This document shows positions 52,800 through 64,000 of a stretch of DNA of 64,000 nucleotides, in pieces; the stretch's first letter is position 1; each line of letters begins with the position of its first letter. Position numbers and translations under genes: made by a program. This DNA comes from Poa pratensis (Eukaryota > Streptophyta > Magnoliopsida > Poales > Poaceae). Under the pieces are notes generated by a model. It worked only from the letters and a program-made list of their open reading frames with translations, was not told where the DNA came from and did not search any database. The DNA is taken from assembly GCA_947311845.1 (NCBI GenBank), contig CAMZMU010000069.1, positions 8,735,875-8,799,874 on the forward strand, in the 5' to 3' direction.

Positions 52800-54790
52800 G
52801 CCAAGGACGGTGAGCAGACAGCACAACGGTTTGCTCAGTTTGCCGAGAAGCTCCTAGAAATCCACCAGCTTAGCCGCAACCAGAAACCAACATGGTATAT
52901 TATCTGCTAAACCCTTGCACCTCAGCTTGTATGGCAGCATCCAAGAATCCACCGAAGAACAAGACATCGCCACGTCTCCAAGCAAGAAGTCGCCTGATGC
53001 ACCGGGAGCCAGCGACTGGCCATATGAATGCTGCTCATACGACAACTCTCAGTTTGTATTACCATGGGTTGTTTGCAACAGCAGAGTGATATACATAGCA
53101 CCCGGATGCTGTTGTCCCAGGATATATTTGATCGATGTAAAATGATGGCTTGCCATATTGCACAATAAACACATCGCATGGTGGAGGAGACCATTTCTGA
53201 ATTGATCCCTGGTTCTCACGCCTTGCGGTTTTAGTCGGGCTGAAATCATTCATAAGGATAAAGTCATCATATGCTTTGATCTTCCCTATCACACGAGCAG
53301 GGCCAAGCAGAGCCTCCCCAGTTCTTATATTATTTCAGTTTTCCCATATATGCCAAAAAGATACAGCGAACACTACCATGTGAGTTCCGAAGCATCAGTG
53401 ATCCAGTCCAGTAGCCATTCTCGCATGTTGCTGAAATTATTAAGCTTCAGTCTAATACCATAAGAACTTTTCAGCTCATCCCATATTACTTTGACATAAT
53501 AGCAGTGGAAAAAAAATAATGCCCACCGTTTCATTTCTGTTGCGGTAAAAGAAATCATACCTTGTGGTGATCGATTGATCGAAGATAAGTTGGTCGCCTG
53601 TAGGCAGGCAGTTCTGGGCCATCCTCCAAAGCACAATTTTCTTTTTTTTGACAGGATCCGATGCATTAAAAAGGAAGTCAGTACAACTTACAAAAAGGTC
53701 CACCAGAAAGAAAGAGATTACAACCAGACCTAGAAAATTGCACAGAACACCCTAAGCCACTTGTGGAGAAAACAATCGGATCCACCCCACTCCCCAAACG
53801 CCTACACGCCGCCGGAGCCGCCGTACCACCATTGACGAGGAAGAGAGCACCTCCACCAGATGTAGAAGACCGCAGAACCGCTCGCCGCCACGCGACGAAG
53901 ACCTAACTTGATGAACGCATACGGCCACAGCGCCTGCTCTTCCAGACCACCCTTCTTCCCGCCGACGTGGCAACGCCCAGGCCAGCCACCCGCTTCACCC
54001 AAGCTCCAGACGGCAACTCCCCTCGCCACCACGGCCAGCCGGAGCAAATCCGTCAAAGAGAACCACCACCACCAGCAGCAAACAAGGGACACCCACAAAG
54101 AGCAGCAGCGCTCGGTACCTGACGCCCAAAATCTCCTCCATGGAGCTCCAGAAGCCAGCAGGGCCTCGCACTCCGACGATGCGTCCTCCTCACCGCCGGG
54201 ATAGCCACTGAACTCCCAGATCCCTGCATCCCTCCTCTTCCCCTCCTCGCCACCGAGGCCGGCCAGGAGCCGAGGAAAGGAGCAGAACATCTGGAAGCAA
54301 AAGCACTTATTGAAGAAGCTTGTCGCCGATTCGCCTCCGAACTTCCTCCACCTTGGAGGCTTGACGGAGAAGAAACCGATGACGAACTCGACGCCGTGCC
54401 CGAACGCCAGAGCTCCGAGCCTCCGAGAAAGAAAAGGCGGGGGCATACGCCACGAAAAGCAACACAGCAAAAACTAGAGAACCTACTCTACCCCTGTACA
54501 GATCGGGCCGACACCCTAGATCAGCACCATGCCAACCAGCGCGAACGCCGGCGGCAAGGGCGGCCGGAACTGGGCGGAGAAGAAAGAGAGCTCTCAGGCG
54601 GAGGAGAAGAGGAGAGGAGAGGATAAGGTCGGGTTGTTATTCCAAAGCACAATTTTCATCATGTTTGGGCACTGGATTCTCCATATCTTCCCAGTGTTTC
54701 ATGTGTTTAAGCTGATCCCTTTCCAGCAGAGCTTCTATCTATCCAAAAAGTTTGTGTTCTTGCCCAGTTGTATGCAGATCTAACAGAACA
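52800..54790 (-). pseudogene. Decayed LINE with zf-RVT and RNase H, minus strand
   Basis: Reading from high to low coordinates: 54790-54641 gives SAYNWARTQTFWIDR and IVLWR. After the insertion at 53642-54640, 53641-53380 gives IVLWRMAQNCLPTGDQL, then FFHCYYVKVIWDEL, the zinc-binding end of a LINE reverse transcriptase ORF. 53330-52800 gives WSPPPCDVF and then LDAAIQAEVQ, an RNase H-like region. Frameshifts and stops are frequent, so it is dead. The upstream RT core is not in this window. Confidence 0.7.
53642..54640 (-). mobile_element. 1 kb retroposon inserted in the LINE
   Basis: Flanked by a perfect 17 bp duplication, tccaaagcacaattttc (53625-53641 and 54641-54657). On the minus strand it ends in an A-run (seen as cttttttttg at 53641). 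GC-rich, with a 222-codon minus ORF at 53802-54470 that has no RT or endonuclease motif. It shares atgtagaagaccgcagaac with 5524-5542. Confidence 0.85.
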
Positions 54791-55189
54791 TACTCCAGTT
54801 TTTGTATATGGCCAAGAAGCAAAATCACCACAGACATCCTTATTCGGAGCAGGATTAGAATTCGCATACTGGGCCTTCAAATTTCACCGTGGGCCTGGCT
54901 TCGTTTCTGGAGAGCTCCGGTGGAATCTCTCGGTTCCACTCCACCCTCCTCCTCCCCCTCCCCACGCCGCCCTCTCTCTCCTCTCTCACCGCCCCGGCAC
55001 ACGAAGCTCTCGCCATTCCCGTAGCCTACGGCTAAGGCGGCAGCCGGCGGCATTTACTCGCGCGGAGCTCCTGCGCCAGTTTACTATACCATAGCCTCAT
55101 CTTCCACTTCCCCCCGTCCAGCCCTCGATCCCCTCCTCCCCGCCGCTCTTCATTTTCTCCCGCATAGCGTGCGCCGTGCGCCGCCGTTG
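54791..55189. promoter_or_regulatory. DnaJ gene promoter and 5' UTR region
   Basis: Turns from AT-rich to a CT-rich and then GC-rich leader (ccaccctcctcctcc) before the ATG at 55190; no clear TATA box. Confidence 0.4.
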
Positions 55190-58100
55190 ATGGGCCGGTT
55201 CGGGTGGCTCCGGCTCGCGTCGAGGTCCCTCACGCTCCGCTCCGGCGAGGTAACGCCAGCTCGCTGCTACCTTTCCCACTCCCCTATTTCGGCCAGGTTT
55301 TTCTTTACGAGTACTTCATTTCGAGCTCTGCGTGCGTGCAGGTGTCTGCGCAGAGGAGCATATGGAATCGGCCGTCTACACGTAATTTCCTTTCGGCTCA
55401 TGTCTTGCAGTTGATCTTTTTAGACATAAATCTTGCAATTGATCTCGTGTTGGTTTGTTTTTTCTTTTGAGAGAACTGCTACCGGTGTAGCTGGTTGATA
55501 CTTTGATGTGCTGGAGTTCCAAACTTCCAATAATCGTTCGTTTTATGGGTTATAAATGTTAGTTATGTTCATCAAATGCTAGGATTCTGTTGGAATAGGC
55601 AGTAGACACAATTTATTTTCCTGTTCAACCTGCACTCAGACAAACAACACTTGCAAATCCATGTCAACCTTGGATAGGTTCACAACCATGTTTGTCGGCT
55701 CAATTACATCTTAGGAAATGAGCACCAGCTGATTCGAGAATGAAATTTGCAATAGAGGCACCTATCATGGGCCACAGTTACTCATTAAGTGATCTACCAC
55801 CTTCCTGCTCACTTGGTAAAATATTGTGCAAATAGACAATTTAATGAACTTGTTGGATCTGTCGTCATGTAATTAGTGTATGATTTGGATTTTGGAGGTG
55901 TGGATTTTCATTGTTCATGTCAAAACCGTAGCAGGTGTTAAAGATTTCTACATTAGGTTTGGTGACCAGTGAACTGCATCCTGTGGAATAGCTTTGTCGT
56001 GCCTTTTCTTTTAAAAAATAAGAACTGTAGCCAGAAGGGCAACGAAGAAAATAAAAGCAGCCCGACCTCTTGCCTGGTTGGATGCAATTGCTTGCTGATG
56101 TTTTTGAATAGGAGGCAATGGTTCAAAGCAAGATTTTTTGTTTTATGTATCATAAACGCTAAAAGTGTATCCAGCAGCCTTGAAATTGGAGGTAACCTAG
56201 ACATCTCAACGGTCAAACAAAGATCGACTATAAAGGTGGTGATCAGATGTCGTGGCCTTACCACGTAGCAGCAAAATTATGTTACTGTGAGCTACCCGTT
56301 TAGTTATGTAGGACAAGTTGCTGATCTTGATTTGTCCTGTACACTGATGTGGATGAGTATGTTTAACTTACGATTGGAGGCAAATTTTATATGGTAATCA
56401 TACCAAATAAATTGTTCCCCCTCCACAAAATGAGTTGCTGATATATGCCATGGTTTGATGCAAATTTAAATCAAAATATGCATTTACTAGTTACTCTATG
56501 TGTCTATCATTTCAAATATCTAATATTGTTGACCTTGTTTATTTCGTTGATCCTTATTCATCTCCCTGTATGATTTGTTTTATCTGGAAAATGTGCACAG
56601 CTTGCAGCTCTAGTGGCACATATATTGCTGATAGATGCTATGGTCGATCCATGTTGGCATCATCTGTATTGAGAAGGTTCTTTCATTCTACAGGTTGCTA
56701 TTCTTCTCTTACATGCATGATGAAAGTTAATATGAAAATATCTTGTTATTATTATCATCAATTTGTTGCAACCACATTTGCCAATAAAACATTTCTGGGT
56801 GCATCTGTAAGGTCAACTTTGTTCGATGGAGAAGGACTACTACAAAATTCTTGGTGTTCCTAAAGATGCCTCACAGGATGACATAAAGAAGGCTTTTCAT
56901 TCTGTGAGTATTTCATCCCAGCTCAGAAATCTTTGAAATCTAACTAGGCTTGCTCACTGTTTGGTCAACATGGCTATGCGGGGAAGTTAGTATCCGTTTG
57001 AAAAGCCGTAATCTCGTCTGATGTTGTTAGCTTCAGAAAAAAGCAGTACTTGCTTTCACCTATTTGTGTGAAGTATCATTATGAAATGTTTCTGGGGTAT
57101 ATGTTGTTGATAACACAAACAATCTATCTGGCACTTGAAAACATATTTTGTTCTTGTGCATATATCTTAGCACTTTTGGACCAACCTGGGATTAGGATAA
57201 GATGAACTAGATTTACGGAACAGTCAATTCAGGACTTAGGTTTACGTTGCCAGATATATTATGGAGACAACTGTCTTTATTAAGGAGACAACTGTCTTCT
57301 GACCTGTGTTAACTATACGTATTCACATTCGGAAGGAAAAAAATTCCTGCAAATGAACATGTGCATGATATGCTTACGTAATTGAAATATTTACAGTTTT
57401 CTGCTTCTAAACCTCAAACAAATTTTTGCTAGCTTGCAAAGAAGCACCATCCAGACACAAATAGGGGAAATACTGCTGCAAAAAGGACGTTTCAGGAAGT
57501 AAGAGACGCATACGAGGCAAGTAAGTTACCACCATGCGTTTAGATTTTATGTTGATTATTATGCCTAATTAACAGTGTCATATGTTGGTACTGTTGGCTC
57601 TAGACTTTGCGGGATCCTTCAAAGAGACAGCAATATGATATGGTAATAATTGTTCTTTATCTTCTTCTTTTCATGATTTATTTGGCATTTTTAGTAGTAG
57701 TTTTTTGCTTATTTATGAAGATGCAACGTTTCAGCTTCCAAAATCTACTATGATATATCGCCCTATGGATCGTTACTTCTCAGCTCTGTAAATTTGCAAT
57801 TTGATGTGTGATTCATCCTGTACTGTGCTGGTTAAGTTTATTTTATGATGTAACACTGCAGCTATTTTCTAGAGGCTCAGACGAAAATTCCACAAGGGGT
57901 AGGGGAGATTTTGATGGATCCTATCAAGATCCATTTTCAGGATTCAACAAACAGAACAATGACCCTTTTGCAGAGTTCTACAGACAAAATAATGGTCCTT
58001 TCTCTAGTAAATTTTACAAAATATTCTCTGAGGTAATACTCTGTTACACTCCATACCCATCACTCCTTTTACTTTTACTCCAACCCTTCACGTTAGAGTA

Positions 58101-61100
58101 CCACTAATTTTCTATGTTTTCAGGTTTTCGAGCATGATGTAGATGTACATGCCAATGACATCGAGGTTCATTCTTCGGAAAATTCTTCTTTCATGTCTAA
58201 ATCTCTTAGTCATGAACTTATTTCAACTCTTGACTTAGTAGGTAGAGTTGAATCTATCTTTTGGCGAAGCTGCTAAAGGATGTACGAAGCAAGTTCCCTT
58301 CAGTGCAAAGAATCTTTGCTACTCATGTGGTGAGTACACATTTCTGCTACCTATTTCTATTCTTATTTATATTATATCTGTTGTCTGCAACAATTTTGTA
58401 GATATTAATGGAGCAATGATTTTGCTGAACAGACCTAATTGTGAACTTTCTGCTATTATATTTTGACATTTTCCCGAACCTATTTGTTTTATGTACTTCA
58501 TGTCTCGGTAGTTTTCTTAGTATCAAGTATGTTTAAATAGGCACCTATTGCCGAGCCACTGCTAGTTCTGTTGTTTTCTTTAGCTTAATCAAATGGAAGG
58601 TCATGTTCCATTAGGTTGCCATGGTTCACATTTCAGTTCTAAGTCATGTGATATAAAATAAACAGCATCATCATCATATAATGGTCTCGTTGATACCCTT
58701 TACTCTTTCCAAAGCATGTTTAGATGGCAGTTGTATGTGAATTCAACCACACATTCAATGAACTGTAAGATAGGTAGGTTTGTATGTGTTTTCTGCCCTC
58801 CGTTTGAACAATATATTACGGAGGTATCTAAATTAATTTGTACTTCAGTAATCAGGAGTAACCAATTTATGACCATTTCCTAGCGTGGAAAATGACGTGG
58901 TGAACTACTGTTACCCCATGTATGTGGTGTAATCCCCATGCCGATGATCGATAAGATCTTTTTATTGGACATATATAGGACTAGAATGCTAATGTTGGTG
59001 ATGGCTTGCTTAATGATGTAACGTTATAAACTTATAATCAGATAATATTAAAACAGCAATAAATGTTTGACTTAAAGCTACTTAGGTATAGGATTATTCT
59101 CCCGCTTGATCTTATGCTGATCTTTTTAGAAAAGCTCCCTCATATATATTTTAATGTAGATGGGAGAGGGTACTTGGCAAATGCAAGAAAATATGTTTGT
59201 CCTTCGTGTAAAGGTGTAGGAAAAGTAAGTATTTGCTTCAACGTTAAAAGCTTCCTTGCTAATATTGATGGTGGAGATTCGTTCTAAACTATGCACCGGT
59301 GGTTTGTGCAGGTTAGTATGTATCCATTCACATCCGTATGTACTTCTTGCAGAGGCTTTGGGAAAGTAATTAAGGTATCGGTCCCTGCGAGTAGCATATA
59401 TAATCTGTCTATTTTTAGTCTTATCTCACATGTGATGATTTTCGCAGGATTACTGCCTGACATGCAAAGGTTCAGGGGTGACAGATGGTATGAAATATGC
59501 AAACGTGATCATTCCAGCAGGTGATCATAATTTTGAACTATTTTTGAATTACTTCCTCTGGAGTCTGCCTTAAATTCCAATGAGCTGCCAAAATGTTACA
59601 ATGCTAGATTAGGAGTTATGTCCATTGGAGGCGGAGCTATCACGTACTTTTTTTTTTATGTTTCTACCAAAATCTGGATACGTCACTGTAGTACACTCAT
59701 ATGTTGTTGCGCATTAGTTCTTCGTGAAACTTGACTTTCATAGTTAACTCGCTAAGCTTATTCAAGAAACATGTAAAACCTTCTAACCTTGGCAGGCTGT
59801 TATCTCTTATCCATCCTATTCTTAGGTTTTACTTTTTGCCATTAAGAAGGGTATTGCTTCATGGTTGTTTACAGCTACTGCATGTTTCTTTCACTTAAAC
59901 TTTTTTGTTAGACTGTGAATGTTCTTTTTCTCTTGACTTAACCAAAGATTTATTTCCGTAGGAGTTGATTCTGGTGATACAATTCATGTACGGGAGGCCG
60001 GAAATAGTGGTGGACATGGAGCCTTACCTGGAAGTCTATATATTAAGCTTCGAGTGAGAATACTGTCATGCATGTTTTTCCTTATTTTTGTATATTCACT
60101 TATTTGTTCTGTAAATACTGAGGTTCATTGGTTAACTACTTCACATGTTTCCAAAACTTAGTTAATTGTTGTCAGATATAATTCATTAGTGCTAGAAGTG
60201 CCAAAAAATCAGGGTTTTAGAAGCAATTTTTTTTCATAAAATATATTCATAACATTTGACATTCTGACCTATTTGGCTGTATTAAAACAAATCATAAAGC
60301 ATTTGATTGATTGAACTTATGATCGGTAGTTATGCGACTTTATTTGTTTGAAGATAGTAAGGCGTATATATATTTTCTCATTGAGTTGCCTGTAATATCA
60401 GAAAATATGTGTTAGCTGAAATGAATGGTAGGTCAGTACTAAGGTAGGTGTATAAGTCTCGCATTTCAGCATTTCTGTCAGTCCACTTTTACAGGGTTCC
60501 TTCTATGGGACTCACAAATACTACTGGTTGATATCTCGCTAGGTGTTACATTATGTAGCGGGAGTCATATCTTCAGTGCTAATATTGCTAGGTGTGCCTA
60601 GTGCGGCACTCTGTAGCACATTGGCTTTTACTTAATATCAAAGATCAGATTAGCCTCCTAGTAGTCTTTAGTAGGTACCTCCATAACGTGCACCAGTTGC
60701 TTTTGGTTTGTCAAAGCATATGAATGCTGGGGCATTTATGACCAGTATAATGAATTTGCGTTGTGTTGTGGAATCCTCATCTTTATGCATGTTTGATGCT
60801 ACTGGGTTTGATATGCCTCTCTATAAGGGTGTGGTTTTGTCATGACTGCGCGTGTGCGTGTTGCATTGAGATTTGAGACCATATGCAATGAACTGTTACT
60901 TATGATGTGTATGCGTGTTGCATTGAGATTTGAGACCATATGCAATGCACTGTTACTTATGAAATCTAACAGGTTTTGTTTGGTGTATGTACTGAATTAC
61001 TGATGAGTTAAAATTATTTGTACAAGTGTGGTACTACCTGGTGTATGGCTACCAGCCTCTACTGTCATAAACACATAAAATGCTGCTGCTATACCAGCTC

Positions 61101-63360
61101 TTTTATCTCAAGCAATCCTGCTTTTAATTCTTCCATGAACCATGTCTACCGTAGGTAGCAAGTGATCCAGTGTTTGTTCGAGACGGTGCTGATGTACATG
61201 TGGAACAAAAGATAAGCTTCACACAGGTAGTAGCAAATATTTCCAGGAACTTTTTTCACACTGATGTCCTACTATTTTACTCCCCTATGGAGTAAGCTTT
61301 TGAAGAAATATATCTCAAGAACTGTTTTCCCACTCCTACATTGTGTAACTTCATTTTCCATAGATTATAGCTTATGCCAAGATTGGTTCTTATAATTAAT
61401 TCTAATTTTTTATTCAGGATTTTTTTAGTCTAATCAGTAAAACACTAAAACAGTTCGTGATTTTATTTTCAAACCTTTTGATTCCACCATTAATACTTAG
61501 AGGGAATCGCACCATTGGTCACACAACTTATAGAATTTTATTTATCGAAGGCTGCTACTTGTGGATGTGGAGCCTGTACAAAAGAGTAGCAGCCTTCGAG
61601 AAATGCTGCACTGATGAACCTAGAGATGTGGATGAATCAGATATGTTAGTTTGTTAAAGTTAGGGATTAGGAGACCTCATTACCATGACTATTAGCTGTC
61701 AAAATTATAAAGCTGTCACTGTTGGATCAATTTGCATTTGTCGATGTGTGCGAACCGCGGACATTGAATTTCTGTTGTTAATTGGTGCATTAGTTTTGAG
61801 TTTTTACTGATCATTTACCTTTGTTGCGTAGGCAATGCTTGGTGGAAAAATTGAAGTGCCCACTTTAGATGGTAAAACAGAAGTTAAGGTAAATACTTGG
61901 TGGAAAAATGACATGCATGTATTGCTACTGTGAAAATTTCAAAAGCACTTGAAACCTCTGCCATTCTAGTACAAACTTCTGCCATTATAGTATCTTGTAT
62001 TCTGTGAGAGCTTAATTAGTCGGTTAGTCTCCATGTTTCGAATTTCAATGCTTACTTGAGTGGATCTTTTTCTAGTTAGAATGCCTGGGCCTGGTATGGC
62101 TGGTTCTTTCTTTTGAGAAGCTTGTGGCCATCTATTTGTTGGACGGGCAGGCTGTCAAGTTCTACAAATGTCTCTTCTCCCTCTATTTATTGTTTCGCTT
62201 AGTTGACATTTGGTGTAATTTTGTTCAGATACCCAAAGGAGTACAACCAGGGCAAATTGTAATTTTAAGGGGAAAAGGTAAGTTCTGCAAATAAATAAAT
62301 AAATTTTAAGACCAATGTTTGCTCCGATCGAGTGCTAAGGATATTCGTGTAATCAGGATTGCCAAACCTGTCAGGATATTCCGGGGACCAACATGTCCGA
62401 TTCAGAATACATTTTCCCTCGTAAGTTGCTTGTAGCCCCAGTCCCCTTTATTTGGTGCACGCTAAATTTCTTAATTTGGTTTATGCATTACCCTGTTTGA
62501 TATGGTGCTATTCCACTTCCTTTGATCATGTGTTTGTCCATAAAGTGAAAATGGTTGTGTTCGATTCCCTTTCAAGTTTCAACTGCCATTCCACGAGAAT
62601 GGCTTTGCTAATACATTCAGAAAACTTTAACCATTTCAAGCAATGCATATTGGATGCAGTAGATACTCTTTAGAACTGATTGTGGCAACATGAGGTCAAA
62701 CTAGTAAGAAGATTGGGTTAGACTGGCGAGTTTAACTTGCTAGTACTTAGTTTGACATCCTACTGCATTTTCAAATGATTAATGATTCTGTAAGAGCCAT
62801 GCCATTACTGAGCCTGACTCAGTTATCAACTCTTCACACTGTCAATGGTGGTGGGTTTTGTGACAGACGTGACATTACTGGGACTAGCCCAGTTATGAAC
62901 TCTTCAGTGGAACTATCGTAGTGTGAATGTGTTAGTAGATTGCTCACATTTCCCTAACAGCTGACTTTTGGTGAACCTGGTCGACACATGAAACTACAGG
63001 AGATAAAGATTAATTAGAACTTGGAACTCTGCTCTTTTATCGAAAAAAAGTCTTCCAAAAGTGCAAGTGGAAATACTAGCCACAACTTTCATCAGCACTT
63101 CACTCTTCAGTTTAGTCTATGCTAAGTGCAGTTTCAGTCAGTCGGTTTTACTAGCGCTCTTGCTTTTGTGTTTAGTTTTTTCCGTGGAGTATTTTTATGC
63201 TAAAGCATGTCATCACTACATCCCTCTTGCAGTTTTTGATCGACAATTACAACTTTTAATCTGCAGGAAGGTTAGCGAACATCAGCGCGCACTGTTGGAA
63301 GAATTTGCAGTAGAGGAAGCCATAAAAGAACAGAGTTCTTTTGCAGCAGGAAACTGGTAA
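55190..63360 (+). CDS. Mitochondrial DnaJ co-chaperone, ATJ1-like (18 exons)
   Basis: Type A J-protein that stimulates mitochondrial Hsp70. Exons: 55190-55249, 55342-55381, 56601-56693, 56812-56903, 57433-57516, 57604-57642, 57862-58032, 58124-58165, 58242-58329, 59160-59224, 59312-59374, 59448-59520, 59962-60053, 61155-61226, 61832-61888, 62229-62277, 62357-62420, 63267-63360. Joined length is 1,338 nt, 445 residues, in phase throughout. An Arg/Ser/Leu N-terminus (MGRFGWLRLASRSLTLR) fits a mitochondrial presequence. The J domain starts about residue 68 with HPD at 101-103. The linker has QNNDPF/QNNGPF instead of a long G/F stretch. Four zinc motifs are complete: CYSCDGRG (233), CPSCKGVG (250), CTSCRGFG (268), CLTCKGSG (282). 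The C-terminal substrate domains end in AAGNW. It resembles Arabidopsis ATJ1 more than GFA2. Exons 1-3 are the least certain. Intron 5 has a GC donor. Confidence 0.92.
57517..57603 (+). other. GC-AG intron of the DnaJ gene with tandem donor
   Basis: TACGAG|gcaagtaagt: the frame-keeping donor is gc at 57517, with a perfect AG|GCAAGT context. Four bases on lies gtaagt, a strong GT donor; using it adds four bases and shifts frame into an early stop. The 87 bp intron ends ctctag at 57603. Confidence 0.8.
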
Positions 63361-63533
63361 TCAACTGCCCCGCCATTTATTTCGATCATCTTTGGCCATC
63401 ATGATGGGAACTACAGGGCATACAATGAAAACTGCATGCTTTATTAATGTCAGTGCACTAATCCATGTGTTAGACGTTACCTTATTTTGATCGTCGTAGC
63501 CTGGTAAACCTGGTGCACAAGCAAAGTTTTCAT
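63361..63533. other. DnaJ 3' UTR up to the copia LTR
   Basis: Only 173 bp separate the stop codon from the LTR, so the native 3' UTR is probably interrupted. Confidence 0.5.
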
Positions 63534-64000
63534 TGTTGGAGGAATAGCGACTTGTATTCCAAGGAGGTCAAAGGCCACAATATATAGTACAAGTACAGGT
63601 GTAAATATGCAGGGAGCCTCCTATCTAATAGGGAAACTACAGTATACAAATATCTCTCTAACACCCCCTCAAACTCATGGTGGATCCACAACACTGAGTT
63701 TGGAGAGGAAAAAGCTATGCTGTGCTCTAGTCTGGGCCTTCGTGAAAAAATCCGCCAACTGTAACTCTGAAGGCACATACTGGAGTGCAATAATCTGATC
63801 CTGCACACTAGCACGGACAAAAGAAACATCAACACCAATATGCTTAGTAAGCTCATGCTTCACTGGGTCACGTGCAATGCTAATAGCACCTGTATTGTCT
63901 GACAATAGAGTCGTGGGTGTCGTAACAGAGACACCAAAATCGGCAAGTAACCACCGTAACCAAGTCACCTCAGCAGTCAAAAGAGCCATAGCTCGCAACT
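63534..64000 (-). mobile_element. Ty1/copia element, 3' end, minus strand (runs off window)
   Basis: A 130 bp LTR occupies 63534-63663 (minus strand starts tgttagagag, ends cctccaaca). A polypurine tract gagtttgaggggg follows at 63676-63664. Upstream on the minus strand the ORF 63998-63675 is the C-terminal RNase H of copia pol, with DNTGAISIA, KHIGVDVSFVR and LADFFTKA motifs. The rest of the element and the other LTR lie beyond the window. It is a different family from the 28.9 kb copia, judged by LTR sequence. Confidence 0.88.

Noticed and set aside
52815..53145. Plus-strand exon-like stretch (RFAQFAEKLLEIHQL), considered as an ELF3-like exon
   Set aside because: The minus strand reads as LINE RNase H continuous with the zf-RVT part, so the plus reading is a shadow.

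Overview
The window looks like nuclear DNA of a grass, most likely a Triticeae species (wheat, Aegilops or barley type). The evidence is the mix of GC-rich gene starts with long AT-rich introns, Stowaway elements with CTCCCTC ends, a TRIM-type mini-retrotransposon, poly(A) retroposons, a very long solo-LTR-like unit and deeply nested transposons. The species call is inference; no plastid, bacterial or CRISPR sequence was seen.

Layout. 0-4.6 kb is repeats: a degenerate ~65 bp minisatellite, a ~250 bp tandem duplication, and a PIF/Harbinger-like element with an intact 303-codon ORF sitting inside a Stowaway element. 4.86-5.12 kb is a small secreted Cys-rich peptide gene. 6.57-14.88 kb is a complete 20-exon MCM9 helicase gene (690 codons), carrying a Stowaway element and a tRNA-like retroposon in introns. 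16.58-17.31 kb (minus) is a two-exon GPI-anchored phytocyanin. 21.73-22.88 kb is an intronless ATL-type RING-H2 E3 ligase. 23.9-28.4 kb holds TIR elements and a retroposon.

28.9-32.2 kb is a young Ty1/copia element with identical 121 bp LTRs that start TA and end CT; it lacks integrase. A 5'-truncated LINE follows. 35.6-40.9 kb is a probable Mutator-like element that carries a broken piece of an ORC6 gene and a hierarchical ~48/193/386 bp tandem array. 41.03-44.98 kb is a 3.95 kb solo-LTR-like unit with a 68 bp minisatellite. 48.0-49.9 kb is an F-box gene, followed by a 263 bp TRIM element. 52.8-54.8 kb is a decayed minus-strand LINE split by a 1 kb retroposon. 55.19-63.36 kb is an 18-exon gene for a mitochondrial DnaJ (ATJ1-like, 445 codons). 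The window ends in the 3' part of a minus-strand copia element.

The host genes (defence-type peptide, replication/repair helicase, copper protein, ubiquitin ligase, F-box adaptor, mitochondrial co-chaperone) show no shared pathway; they look like ordinary dispersed plant genes separated by transposons. All exon models were drawn by hand from splice signals, reading phase and family conservation. MCM9 and the DnaJ gene keep phase through every junction, and each contains one GC-AG intron. The most unusual items are the ORC6 capture with its higher-order repeat, the TACT-type copia, the cargo ORF of the Harbinger-like element, and a frame-changing tandem splice donor in the DnaJ gene.
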